Source: Steinernema hermaphroditum (Eukaryota; Nematoda; Chromadorea; Rhabditida; Steinernematidae). From it: a DNA stretch of 64,000 nucleotides. The stretch covers positions 3,844,001-3,908,000 of the forward strand of contig CM059622.1 of the NCBI GenBank assembly GCA_030435675.1, written 5' to 3'. The notes beneath the pieces were generated by a model. That model saw only the letters and a list, made by a program, of their open reading frames with translations. It had not been told where the DNA came from and searched no databases. Every line of letters begins with the position of its first letter. Position 1 is the first letter of the stretch. The position numbers were made by a program, and so were the translations under genes. Below, piece by piece: positions 13,770 through 26,939 of this stretch.

Positions 13770-13957
13770 TACAGGGTGGCCCAAAAACGGTATCTAGATA
13801 AAAGTCTGGAATGTCATTTTTATGATCCAAGCGCGAGGCCGGTCGGAAAATCTAAAACGAGAAGCGAATAATGACAAAAAGCGACCGGTGTCACCGGTCG
13901 GATTTCTACTGGCTTTCTAAACTTCTGTCTAGGCGCAGTTTTTTGGGTTACCTTGTA
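13770..13957. mobile_element. MITE with mariner-like ends, copy 1
   Basis: The 188-bp element starts TACAGGGTGGCCCAAAAA and ends with its imperfect complement TTTTTTGGGTTACCTTGTA. Its middle holds the palindrome GACCGGTGTCACCGGTC. TA at both outer ends fits Tc1/mariner-type insertion. No coding capacity. It shares ends and core with copies at 28709 and 45205. Confidence 0.7.
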
Positions 13958-16835
13958 CATCCAAACCTTTCTCTGCACACACAAAAAACACATCGAGTGA
14001 ACGCTGTTTTGGGCATTGGGCAATGAAACAGCCTCTGTGCAACATAAATGCACGCGTATCACACACAAACAACCACACTGACCACAATGGAGGTGCGGCA
14101 TACGGGAACGGGAACGATCGCTGGCCTGGACAACTCAGCGCACAGGTGTACTATCAGGGAAAGCAACATGGTTTGGGGCAGATGAGTGGACAGGGCATAT
14201 GAGGGATGAGGACTGGGGCAGAGATAATCTATTCTCTGTAACATGAACTGGGGATAGTATGGATCTGAGAATATGGTCTCCCACATACAAACACCAATCA
14301 AGTATGTAGGCGTAGAGGATGTGGGGGAATCCCTTCCATCCGGTCACTTGGGGGCTACCATCGAGGGTTCTCGGAATCGCGATGCGACATCTGGCGTTTC
14401 TTGATGACTCTCAGATCTTTGAGCTTCCCCTGCTTTAAAATGAAAGCGACTCATTTCTTGCAGCATTCTATTGGGTTCCTACAATCTTCACAATTGTACA
14501 TCTCCATCGTATCCTCAGTGGCTAATTTTAGGGCAATTGTATCGCGTTTCTATGTTTTTTATATCGATTTAAGACGCATGGCATCCCCACTTCCTCCGGG
14601 AAGATCACGCTCCCTACACGTATTCGTGATAAACTCATTATCCACAGTAATCCCTTCCTCTATCCCCGTCTTAGGAATCTTAAAAATCGCTGCTGCGTCA
14701 CCCTTCCTCCTAGACTAAAGCGCTTTCGCGTATAATTAAATCTGGCGCCAAGAGATCAGTCTGGAAAACAGCTAAGGACACCGTTCTTCTGTGTGACTCA
14801 ACGGCTTCGGAAGCTCCGCGTTAATCATGCGCCTTCTAAGACGTGTGTAGCCTGCTTCCATGCGTAATCTCTGCACTTCAGCTCTACATCAGAGATCCCC
14901 GCGGGGCAAATATGTTTTTTGTTTGCGTCTTCCCTCGCGTCTCCCCTCCTCCTGCACTTTGCCGGATTTGCATCCTGTTTTTGCGGCCTCTGGCGCAACT
15001 CTTTCCTTCTGCTTTGTGAATGAAAGTCTCGTGGATGGGTCGTCATGTGGGAAACGTTTCGACGATGACGTCTGATCCGTCTTGTTTGAGGTTCCTCCTC
15101 AGGTCAGTTTTCGTTCGTCACATAAGGGCCACACGTATTGCACAATGCAAACTTGATTATCAATGATCGATTGATATAAAACGGAGATACTCCTCTTTAG
15201 TAGTCGGTCTCCATTACCAGCAGCTAGCACAATAGAGACCGATATAAATATAGCAACAGATCTGCACGCCACACTGAACTCTCATTCATGGCCGTTTCAA
15301 ATTTACCATGTTTGCGAGCACGCTGGATGACGCGTTCGTGCGTTATTCGGAACTGCTTCTATGTAGGCGCCTCTTTTAGAAAAAAGCTCCAAGCTCTTGG
15401 TAGGTGAAAGATCTAAAGTGTATACTAATGCAAAAATGGTTGAATTATGGTAATGTGATTTCGCAATGACTTAAATCGGTAAATAGCGCAAGAGTATGTG
15501 TTAAAAACATGAGTTGTATGCTGTATATGTTATAAAGCTTTGTTATAAAGATGCAGCTTTCCTGTAACCAGTCCAAGGTATTACAAGATGGGACGGCTAT
15601 GAAAACGAGGCCACAGTTATGGGGTCCAAAAAGGATTTCCCTGAAACGTGAGTGCAGGATAATATTTTCCTTTCATAAAGTGACATTTTGAGAGTGCAAG
15701 CTTAACATTTCGTTTGCTTTGTGGTGTTTGACCGCAGAGATAAGATATCGCTGAGTAGTAGATCAACGATCATACCTAATGGACAAAATTGCTAGAGTGG
15801 CCGTGAAATTTAATTCATTTTGTCTTGGCAATTTCAGTTGAATTTGAGCATTTTTGATGGCTGGCGGAGAACAGTTTGATCTATTGGATCCGAAGATTAA
15901 GACTAAGACTGTACGTTATTTGGTAGAATGTATCCGGGTTGAAAGCCTTCATTATTCGTTCTGTGACTATGCCCGTTGGAGTACAGAAATTGAACAGTGA
16001 TAGTGAATAGATCACCGATCATAGCTTCTTTCTTGTCAAGTTTTTGAATTGAGCTGTTAGTTCACTAGCAGTTTCTCAAATCAATTCAAAAACTTCAATT
16101 TGCAGGGTCCATCACTCCATGACGTTCAGAAATCGAGCGTCCCCTCTTGAACCCTCCACTCTGCCTCCTCTCCTTTTTGTTTCGTTTGTCTTCCACTTTT
16201 TGTCCTTTTATCTCCTTCTCTTCGGACGTCGCCGCCACTTAACGACTTTCCCGAAAGGGCACACTTCCAGTCGATTTGAGAAAGAAACGCTGCCCTTGCA
16301 CTTACACGCGACCGTATGGGGAGGATTCTCACGGCGACCATCGATCGGCTCTAAGTGGATTGTGAAATCGAGAATCAAAGAGTCACCAACAGGAAAGTGA
16401 CTGTGGACACCTGAAGACTCTCTGACTCACCGAACCATCTCATCGGCCTTTCCCTGTATAACCAAAATTTCATCCCCATGGCCAATTCTTCAACTTCCTC
16501 CTTCCTGACCTACGCTCTCCCCATTTATCCATTTTTTCTCATCCCATCTGAATTCCCCGATCACGAGAGATGTTGCCCTCCGCGCAGTTAATTAAGCGCT
16601 CCGGGATGGCTTCCACGGCGCGACATTCATTCCCCATAAATAATGATTCCGACGTCGCAGACGGGGCGGCGCGCCTGGCCGACTGCCAATCCATTTGGCC
16701 GCGTGACGAGAAAAACGCCTGCGGGAGTGCTTTCCTGGAAATGGAGGAAGCTCGCGTTTTGGGATCGCGACGAAGGATTTTTGGAAAATGGAAGGGTGAG
16801 GTCCATCGAGCGCAGATCTTATAAAAGCTGTCTTT

Positions 16836-19800
16836 AAAGGGGAAGTTCACTTCTTTCGGACTTTGTAGAATCCACGAAGAAGTGACTGATGACTTCAAAA
16901 GTCCCTTAGTTGGAATAATTAAGTCACAAAGCCCAAATGAGGCGTCAAACTTCTTCAATTTATTCTAGGCTTTATGTACCAAATCAATTTGTAAAAATTG
17001 CTACACGGCAATCCCAGATGCAGGTTCGATTTTCGATCATTGTCGATCTTAACTGCTCGTACAAACGGTGATAGAAACGTCCTCTCCAGAGCTTCTTCTA
17101 CAGGCTAACATTGTGGTAAATTCCGTAAATAGATAAGTATTGTTTTTAAAAATGAGTATTGTTTTATTTGCATAGGAAAATCCGCGTTTTTGGAGTCGTC
17201 ATGTAGTTGATGAATCTCCACCACCCTGGATGACGGCCACTTAAAATGGAATTCTTGCCTAACCTCACAAAAATCCATAGATAACGACGGATTGACAAAA
17301 CCGTAATGAGATCTCGTAGCCCCTTCTTGGCCCTGAAATCTACGGTATCTGATTAAATTCCGCTGATTAGGCAACACGACGGCGTTCCCCGGTCCGTTCC
17401 CACTCATCCAGTTCCGATGGCGCCGCCGCACGCATAGACTCTCCACAGCGCGATCTCCACTCTCACTTGGTCCCGCCGCGTGGCGAACACCCCTAAGCGT
17501 TCGGGTCCTCTTGAAGCACTAGTTTTTTGCGTCTCCACCACTCAGCTGATCCACGAGTAGTCCAGCACTCTCCGGTCGTAAAACGCTCGTTGGTCCCAAA
17601 GCGATTTCACTCTTTTTATGCGTACATTATGCGGGACAGACACTTTTTTGAACATAACCAGTTCCCCCGGTTTGACTTTTCAAATCATCGATCGGGCGAA
17701 CGCCAGACGAACGTCGTCGTTTCACTTTACACCGCCCTCCGGGTGTAATGCTTGACGGGGTTACGGTAGTCTGGACTAAGCGCCCCTTATGGTGTGGACT
17801 TTGAACAGATTCTGGTGACCGTACTTTAGACACTTTGGGTCCGTTCGACTTCGTTTGTTTCTTTCCATTTCGGTCCCGCCACGATTAAGACCCGTTTCCC
17901 TTAATTTCTCACCGATGTCGTAAATTGACACCTTTAATCTGTTTTCCTCTTTTGATCGTCTTCTCTAATTGTCACAAAAACAAAGATTTACGTAACCATA
18001 GCCTTTGCCTCTTTGATTTGCGGTCCCGAAAAGATCAGACTGAACGGAATAACTTCCGTGTGAGACACTCATAATTTGGCCCCGCACCGACCTCCACCAT
18101 AAACAGGTTTTCCGACAAGTAGGACCCTGTTCGGTGTTCTCTGGTCTGGTCACGATCGTACACAGTGTAGTCCTGATCCCACAACGACAGCCGAAGATAG
18201 CGACGAAAGCATCCATTTCAATCCGCTCCGACTACGGTAGTTTGAATGTCTCGTCCCTCCTTCTTAATTAAAGCTTTGTCGCTCCAGGGATTAGCCACTC
18301 CGCCTGGCGTGCATCCCTAATCAGTGCTTCCTCGTCGTCCGTTTTTTCTTCGGTCGCGGCGGCGATGTTTGCCCAAAGAGAGAACAAAGGTCGTCGGGCG
18401 CGAAGGAGTTCCTCCTCCGGGCGCTGGCCGTTGATCTACGACCACACAGCGCGTCTAGACGCGAAATTGAATTTCGTCGCCCCCGAGGTCTCGCCACGCT
18501 TGAGCGGGCCGGTCTCTTTTTGGATGCATGCGGTCTGGATTTTGAGTTGCCAGGCAAGGGAACTAGGGAAACCGTTCATATCGAGATATGAGGGTTTGAA
18601 AAAGGGGCGTTTGGAGACGAAACGAAATATCATGATTGAGCAGGAGGTGAATATTTCACAAGGGGAAAGATGTGAAAACAAGCGGACATCCCTGATCTCT
18701 ATTTTGTAGAAGATATTCGGTTTAATACAAAATGGCCGTCAGAGACCGGAGTCGAACCAACCTCGACCGATTGCAAATCAAAGACGCTCGCAATGAGCCA
18801 CATAGACAGTCTATAAGTACCCGGTTCCCTTCCACTATGTCTTCGAGACCGATAAACTGTCGACCGGGTTAGGCTGGAATAAAACCAATTCTACGATCAC
18901 CAACTTTACCACTCGCAGGGCTACGCTGTCATTTACTGCTTTTTAGCGAAAAAGCCTATTTTAGACCCTTTCTTGCCAATCCTCAGACGTCCACTTTGCT
19001 GCACAAGGAACTGACCTTTCGCGCAAATCGCGTCTAGGCACCCAGAAAAGCCCGCAAATTGCACAAAATGGGCTTAGTCAGAAAAAAAGTGTGCACTTTG
19101 CAGAAAAGGGCATCTCGCCCGCCATAACCCAATTACGAATCAAACACCACTTCGCCGACTTTTTTGGCGACTTTCCTCGAATAGACATCTGCTTCGAACG
19201 CGTCGGGGTTCCGGGAAATATGAACTTCCGCGTTTTAAAAGGACTGTCCTTTGACGGAACGTCGTACGGATGGTGTTTGTCCTCGAAGGTAATTCACCTT
19301 AGGAGGTTTAGAGGATGTACCTTCACACAGAAGCTCAAAAACCCAAAAATTCCTCCGTATACCCAACTCCCTAATTCAATCTCAAAGCACAAGTACACGT
19401 GAGCAATTAGCAGAAAAAGTCCAAAAATGCAATTTACCAGCGGCGAACCTCCTTCTGCGAGCCTTAAATTAAAGCGTTCGCTCTCCGCTTCGCTGCGAAC
19501 AGCTGCGGCCTCGTGGAACGGTCGCTCCTTTTTCCACTTAAATCGTTGATCTTCTGATTAATGACAGCCGTGCCCCTATTCCTCGAGAGGCGCCGCGTTC
19601 ATCGCCGAGAGCCAGAGAGCCGCGCCACTCAAACTCGTTCTTCCAGCGTGATCGACGCCCCAATCGATCGTCCATCGCCCCATCCCCGTTCCTTGTATTT
19701 CCGCGCCGTTCGGCCTGCTGCCGGCATGCACTTTATCAATTCGGTCATTAATGCGTCCGTGTGTCTTATCACAGAGGACGTGCCTTTCGACCGCCGCTGC

Positions 19801-20365
19801 CGGTCGTCGCCGTGTCTACTTGGCAGATTTTGCGTTGAAATGGGGTTTTGGGATTCTTCGTGAGTCCGATGAGTGCGCCATAGGGCAGTTTTTCAGAAAT
19901 TTCTATCTATTTCAGGTGCACGATTGTCGTGTCGTACTAAAATAGATTGACTTGTACTCATATGAATCGGGTTGATCTCTTCTTTCTATGCACCTATGGT
20001 GCATTTTTTGTGGAAAACGCCTCTTCTAGCTACGTTCCTTGTTTGCCTCTCTCTCGTATTTCCCTAAATCCCTTGAATTTTATGAAGTTTTGCACTGAAC
20101 TACGGTAGATCCCGGAACGGGCTTCTAAATGGACTTCGGCGGAAATGCGTCAGAACGACTAAAAAGGACATTTTTTGAATTTATGTCCATTAATTTGAAG
20201 CTGGGGTTCAACGAGAAATGTGCTTGGTGACGCCCAGTAAGGGCGTCGTGAGTCGATAGTTCCGGAATGACCTATAGGAAATTGAGTTCTGAAGTCATCA
20301 GTCACGTTTTTATGTGAAAAAAAAGGTTCTGCAAAGTTCACAGAAAAATGAACTTCCTTGTTAGG
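16836..20365. repeat. two dispersed copies of a short repeat
   Basis: A segment near 16836-16960 and one near 20165-20365 share, in opposite orientation, AAGTGACTGATGACTTC and the end AAGTTCA / TGAACTTCC. This looks like a low-copy dispersed repeat inside the daf-16 intron; exact limits are unclear. Confidence 0.4.
18735..18810 (-). tRNA. tRNA-like element or tRNA-derived relic
   Basis: On the - strand a perfect Pol III B box GGTTCGACTCC (18748-18758) lies about 30 nt after an A-box-like TGGCTCATTGC (18790-18800), with a D stem GCTC/GAGC and a TTTT run just downstream. T-stem and anticodon stem need several wobble pairs and the acceptor stem pairs poorly. It is probably a decayed tRNA or SINE head. 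Confidence 0.35.
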
Positions 20366-20939
20366 ATCCGCTGCTGTTTGTTCCTAGTGGAGGCGAACAA
20401 CGTCAGCCTTGCGTATCGTGTATGAAAATACGGGCAAAGGTCAAAAAGCATTTGCATCACATGGTTTCTACAGTGGTGGACCGAGAGATGTTCCAACTCG
20501 TTTACAATTACAGTCCCCCTCCCTAAGCCCTAATGCGTCTGGTCACAGTTGGGGGTGTACCCGCCTTACCAGCCAATTGTAATGGGTGCAGTCCGAAACC
20601 TGCTCGTTTTGGTCATTATGGCAAGATCATAAATTATCGAACTTAAGTTCTTATTGTTAAGCGAAACGAACTTTTTTGATAGAGAGAATAATCGATAAGG
20701 GCTCATGGTCGCTGTGGAGAGAAGAACGTGACCACCATAAAATTGCCGTCAGCTGATAAAGAGAAGGTTGAAGGTTACGTAGAAGAAAGATAGATTCTAG
20801 ATCGATTGGGTAGCCTTGGCATTCATGGATTCTTAGGAACCTGGCGTCTTGGGTACTTCCTGTGTATTAGAAGCTTCATATTTGCCACTTTTTCCACCGT
20901 CCACCCTCCCCGCCCTCCACTTTTCGACTTCCGTCCGAA

Positions 20940-21730
20940 GCCACTAGAGAGTATAAAAGTATTGTAGGTCGAATTTGTGCTCGGAGCGGCGGTGGTGTTA
21001 CCCTTTACCCCTCGCCCATTGATGGCCGGCGGTTGACTGACTGGCGTCTGCCTTGTACCCTATGGGTTGTCGCGCACGATTCCTCCTTCCACCACCACTT
21101 TTTTGCGCTTTGCACACACTTCGCCGGCGTTCTTTTGTGGCTGCGAACACACGCGATGCTCCTCTCCCCCGCTTACCGTCTCCGCCTTCATCTCGCCACC
21201 ACCACCCTTAACCCCTCGGCGGCGGGGTCTTCTTCCGAATTCCACCACGGAAAAAAGGGAACTGTGCATCAGCAGTAGCAGAGGAGGCGGAGGACTGTTT
21301 GCTCTCGACGGGAGCGTCGCCGACATCGTGTTACGTCCGTGTTGTGCTTCGGCCGCGCGGCGTGCACTTTAGGCGCTCCTCACGAGTAGCATTCATCGGG
21401 CCAAAGTGCACCGCCGCCGGAGCCCCCTCGCCGAGAGTAGGCCCCAAGTGCAGCGTCGACGTCGTCGTCGTCGAACGACGTTGCCGCCAAGCCTAAGCCT
21501 TCGGTCGCAGCGGCGTTGCGCGAAAACGTGAACGCGATCGCCATCGTCGATAAATGCGCGTGGAGACCAGTTTTCTACTCTTCTGACTCTTTGCGACGCT
21601 TCTGCGACGACGACGACGATCTTCTCCTTCGCCGACGATGCTCCGACGCCCCCCGGAGACGACTCGTCGACGACCACGTTGATGCGATGCTTACGGCGCG
21701 ATCGTTCGACCGAAAGCGTTTTTGAGGTGT
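20940..21730 (+). promoter_or_regulatory. TATA box followed by GC-rich block inside the long daf-16 intron
   Basis: TATAAAAG at 20952-20959 is followed by about 780 nt of GC-rich sequence with GTC/GAC triplet runs, and then ordinary AT-richer DNA. The architecture suggests an alternative transcription start. I found no convincing coding frame with an ATG and donor here, so any first exon would be untranslated or missed. Confidence 0.35.
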
Positions 21731-24700
21731 TCCCCTCGCGCGTTTTACGCGTTTTTTACGGTAACGTTCCCTCCTTTTTCGGATCGGGCAGACTATTCAT
21801 ATCACACCATTTTTTATGTCCTTCTTGCAGTACAGTATTCCAGTAAAAAAGTGTGTTTTGCAGTTCATGTCACCTGTTCCCATTTTGAATGAAATGAGGA
21901 GGAGGGACTGGTCGATTTTAGACTCTTTTGCAAGGGAAAGTGCGACAAAACAAACAATTACAGACGTCTATGAAGACTTTCTGCAAAATACACTTTTATT
22001 TGTGCAAGTTCTACGGTTTCTGAGTGAATTATTCCTTCCAACCCATACTGCGTGAGCCACTGTGTGCAGGAAGTAGAAGAAAAAAGAACTGAGTGGGATG
22101 ATCACCGTTTCGAGTCGCTTATTGGACTGAAGCTCACGTTTTCACTTAGACACTACCGGGTCAACTTTTTCTTAGACCATAATCGATGGATCTGGGATCA
22201 GCCATTCTAGTTTGCCACTTAAACTGCAGAATTCAAAACCTTATCATCCTCTACAAGAAGCACTTACCTTAGAGTCATCCTTTGCAATTCACGATCATCG
22301 CTATCCGTCCAGAGATATCGCTATAGGGGGCATAAATAGAAGACATTAATCTTCATTGATCTAAGCCGTTTTCCTGCTAGCAAGAGGTGCCTTTTTCCTA
22401 GGATTAACTATCTCCGTGGTATTATTTAATATCTCTTTCATATGGCTCCTCAAATTGCAACATTTCTATAAGACAGTAGTGTCTAGATGGTCCGGTTCGA
22501 CAGGTCATGCTTCCATCAAGATTCCAATTCTTCATATCTTTCGCGTTTCCTTGAAAAACGGCCAGACGATAAAACAAACAAAGTTGAGCAAACATAGCCG
22601 AATTCCGTTTGATAACGACCATCCGACACAAATTTGTCTCTTAAGTGCATTTACGAGAACATTCGATCCGTTTTCGACTTTGTCCCTGGCAGAACATTTC
22701 ACTCGGAGACTCGAATAAAGCGATCTTTGCACTATTGCGGTTTGAGAAATTGTCCTTTCCGATGATAAAGCACTCCTTAGTATCGATTGCCAGATGTTGA
22801 TAGCGAAGTCATAAGTGGAAAAGTACGATTTTTGGTGTTCGTCGACTCGTTTCTTCCACTTCATTTCTCGCTCGCGTCTATTTTCGGCACGGGACCAGTG
22901 TCCACTTTTAATTAGCCATGCGCAGGTCACTATGGAAAGCGGCCGTTCCAAAGTGGGTACGTACTAATCAAATTGGGAATTTTCTGACCGACGGGGATAA
23001 GCCTGAGGCGGAGCGCGTTAAGATCGGATTAGTTGAACTCGGGACGCGAAATCACTCTCCGGATTGCACACGTGCAATGTGAATTATGGCCAAAGGCGGT
23101 GATTAGGGGTGCAGTGCACCCTTATGTTCTTTTCTTGGAAGTGGAGGGGATATCTTTGAGATGCTTATTCCACCACTTATCTCTGAAACTTCTCATTTTC
23201 AAAACAGACCTTCGCGATTTAGAATGTCCAATTATTACCATTCTAGCATAGCATGAACTACGGTATACTTCGAAGCATTCCATTTGTGGATCTTTTAGAC
23301 GAATTTTCGATTTTCAGCTCAATCCTTTAGATTTAGGACTGTTTTGATTTCCTACCTCTTTGGTAAGCCCCTCCCAGAACCATTTCCTACAGACCGTCCG
23401 CCCCTAAATGCCCTCATTGATCTGGCATTCTCCGGAACCTCTGCAAGTGCACTTCGCCCTTCCTTCCTCCCTCTGCTGCTTGAAACCCACCACGTCCCAC
23501 AGATGCACTGTTGTTTGGGTCGATTACTTCTACCCGATCAGCGGCGTCGCGGCGTCGCCCGGTGGGTTCTACTCCGGTTGACCTTCTTGTTTTCGTATAG
23601 CGCACCGCGGGGCAGCCGTAAGCTGTCCGTTGTCCTCGGCGGCCATCGGCCGACTCCATACGAAGCCCGAACGTGTGATAATGAAGTCGTCGTCGCCGGC
23701 GGCGGCGGGGGTGTCTGCCTGGCGACGTCGACGTCGACGACGCGAGCGTAATGAGCCAAAGAAGTTCAATTAGAATTTTACACCTGCTCGTAGGGGGGCC
23801 TCGAGTTAATTAGGTGGATGGCGCGCGCTCATGGGCTAGAGCTTTACCGGCTGCCTATTCAATGAGGTTAACGTATTAGCGAAAATGACTTTTTGTGCTT
23901 TCGAAGCGTAGCAAGTTAATTTTTTATAATGCTGTAGAGCGTAATGTGGTGAATAATGAGATTCGAACGATTTTTGACCTGGTCTTTCGGGGGAGATTAG
24001 AACCGGCGGGTAATGGATGAGTGTCCTAGGACATAGAACAACGTTTGGGATGGAAAGGGAGCGGATCTGGGGAAGGACCTATGCCTTCTAAAATGTATGA
24101 AAATCCTATTTTTGAGGAAGCGAAGGGCTGGATAAAGATAGAGGCGTGACTCTCTCTACATAGTTTAGAAGCAGGGACATCTCAATGGAGGTTCAGAAAG
24201 TGGACATGACCTGAGTCTTGGACTGTTTTAAGACCTTCTTATAGTTATGAGATACTAACTGGAAGACCGTTCCACTTTAAAAATCGCGAACACATAGACG
24301 GGGCAGAAGGGGCGGCAGACTTTAGAAAGTGCACGGACACATCGAGACCTGTCGATCAGGTTGGCATTGACGTTTTGAGCGTTCGAAGTGATTCTATTTA
24401 ATGATCTTAATGACGATAGAAAGGACGTCACCGATTGTATAGAAAATCACAATTTCCGTGTATCTTTCATACATAAGCAGTTCTTCTTGGTTGTCTTCAG
24501 TTTCTACACTTTAGTACAAAGAAGATGACCCTTTTGAAAATAATTTCTAAAATGTGACCCAATAACTTTTTGGTGTGCGTACTGTACCCGTGATTTTCAT
24601 GTGAACACTGGTGTTCTTCTTCTATTTCACAAGAACCCTTCCCTTGCCTCTACAGTAGTCCACCGTACCCCCGGCCGATTGATACATTCACCGTTGAAGA

Positions 24701-24949
24701 CACTACAAATGGGCTCATGAAGGTCACGTGTCCAATTATTTCCACCAAAAGTTCAGCCCATCATTTTTTGATTTCTGATCGCCTCCATCATCAATCTCGC
24801 CACCCTCGCCTCAGGGTAACCCTTCCATCACCACCACCGCTGCAGATGCGCATGACCTACAGAGATCTCGTCGAGATAGCGCCGTCGACGTTTTTTAAAT
24901 CGCCTTTTTTCCGCAAATCGATCAATCGATAGCCTCTCGACGGCCTCGC

Positions 24950-25520
24950 CTCGGGATGATCCTCGCGATCGCGACGCCGCGGCCGAACCGGCGACGAATC
25001 GCATCAGTTGGCCGGGGCCGCCCGCGTCGGCGGCCCTTCACGACAGCCGTTCTTATCTCTTCGTCGTCGTCGTCCTTCTCCCCTCGCTCGCATTTTTTGC
25101 GTTCGGCTCATCTCCTCCCCTTCAAGTACCGCCGCCGCCGCCTCTCCACCACTTCTGCGTCTCTGCCTGTGCGCGAGATGCCGTCGGATCGACGACGTCG
25201 CCGCCGCCGCCGCCGGCGGCGGTAGGGGGAGGGGAGCGACAGTCGGCTGGTTGGCTGGCGGCTGGCTGGAAGGACGGACGCAAAAAGGGGAGGGGGAGAT
25301 TGATTATGACCCGCGAAGCCGCCACCGCGCCGTCGCGAGCGGCGGAGACGACGATGTCGCCAGCCACAACTTTTTGCGTGTGTCTGCTGCTGTGCCTCCT
25401 CCTCCTCGCTGGCGGCCTCTGTGCTCTGTGCCCATCCCGGCTTCGCTCTTTTTGTCGCTTTTTTGCGTCCCCCACTCCAGTGACGGCAGCCGTTTTTTAC
25501 GCGCTCTGACGTTTTTTGGT
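24950..25520 (+). promoter_or_regulatory. GC-rich promoter-like block upstream of the d/f exon
   Basis: The block holds GCC/GGC runs near 25195-25225. It lies about 1 kb upstream of the d/f first coding exon and ends abruptly near 25520. It is the natural candidate for that isoform's promoter and 5'UTR. Long open frames inside it are compositional. Confidence 0.4.
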
Positions 25521-26553
25521 CGTTTTCTGGACACTGCGCATTTTGGCGCATTGTGCACGTGGCGGCACTTGGGGCTGAGGGGGTCTGTCCAGAAGTGTAC
25601 CTACGTTTCTGGACGATTTTTGTAGTGCCACAGAAAGTGCAATTTGCTTTGGAACACTTAAGATTACTACGTGATCGGCTTAGTGACGCGACTTCATGGA
25701 TAGGGGTTCCGTGGTAGTTGTAGGCAATTTCCCCCTAACGTCCGAACAATTGATGTTTCCCAGTTTCAGAGATCAACTCTAGAAATCCTTGTCTATTGCA
25801 GCTTAATCTCTTTTGGCCTACGAGAGATATAATCTAGACTTCTATTCGATTTTGAAGAAAGTGATTCAAAAGTATTTTCACCATGAAGACATTCATCGGG
25901 TCTCCCTAGAAACCGAGCGTCCGAGATTTACAACCCTCTAGTCCACTTTATTTTTATCGTTCCGCCTGCTCTATTTCCAGAAAGGGCGATTTCTTTTCGA
26001 ACGCCTGACCTTCCCTTAAAGGTCATGGAAATCAAAATTTGACGTATTCCCTGCACTTTCCTACAATCGCCCTCGCGCGGAACGTCTTTCCCGGAACCAG
26101 GAAGGACACCTCGTCTGGCCTTTTGACTCACGTCCTGTGACTCATTTCCGTGCGACTCTGCGCTCCTGTACTCGACGTTCACTTCCTTCCAGATTGTCGA
26201 TCTTCAAACTGCGGACTTCTTCAACCTGTACATAGCATAGCACTCCAAAGCAGTCTCTACTCTCTTAATCCTACCCTCCACCCCCACCGATCATCAGCTC
26301 ACTCCCTAACGTCTCAAACGGGTTCTGGCGGAAACGAACGAGGAACTCCGTGTTTCGTCTCCGTGTCATCCTCTCCACCTACCTCCAAAGAAACTACCCT
26401 CAGTGTCATCGTATCTAGGACGTGCACACTCCATCTGCACTCCTAACCAATCGAGTCAAGATACCACACCCGCCCCGGTTTACCGCAGAATCCGCCAATA
26501 TTCCGCAACACTTGGATCTCGACACGCGCCAGGTGGTGCTCACCGACGACCCC

Positions 26554-26939
26554 ATGATGAGCACCACGCTGGTGTCGGCCATGGCGCAGCCTGTTCCGCA
26601 GCAAGCATCCGTGCTGGACGTCTTTGTCAGCTCCTCCACCGCCTCTACCGCCTCGACGGCCACCTCCGGCTACGGCGGCGAATCCACGTCGTCCTCGAAG
26701 TCGTCAAGCCAGACGCGCCTCGAAGACGTCGGCACCAACGGAGTCGGGCCGGGAGCCTTCCCGCCAGGAGCCTTCCAGCAGACGAGTCCCGGCGCGCCCG
26801 TGGGGCCTCCGGAAGAAGATGAACTCGGCGCGCAGACGAGAGATCGCTCCAACACGTGGCCGCTGCGGAGGCCAAATCTGGACATCAACGCGCAGACCTC
26901 ACCACTGATCCACGAGCAGATTCCCGAGGAGGACAATGA
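26554..26939 (+). CDS. daf-16: daf-16 d/f-type first coding exon
   Basis: The exon encodes 128 codons plus two bases. Residues 1-60 are Ser/Thr-rich, followed by a Pro/Gly linker and the AKT site [12 protein letters not shown]. The split codon GA|C restores Asp at the junction with the next exon. The open frame extends upstream to 26419 without an ATG, so translation from an upstream exon spliced to 26489 cannot be excluded. Confidence 0.88.

Larger units (their letters stand above)
12285..26420. other. long daf-16 intron or intergenic stretch
   Basis: Contains one MITE, a dispersed repeat pair, a tRNA-like relic, TATAAAAG at 16820 and two GC-rich blocks. No coding exon could be supported, although unrecognised first exons may be present. 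Confidence 0.5.

Noticed and set aside
25008..25625. 205-codon open frame in GC-rich DNA
   Set aside because: The block is open in several frames on both strands, repeats Arg/Ser/Pro, and shows no splice link; it is a composition effect in a promoter-like block.
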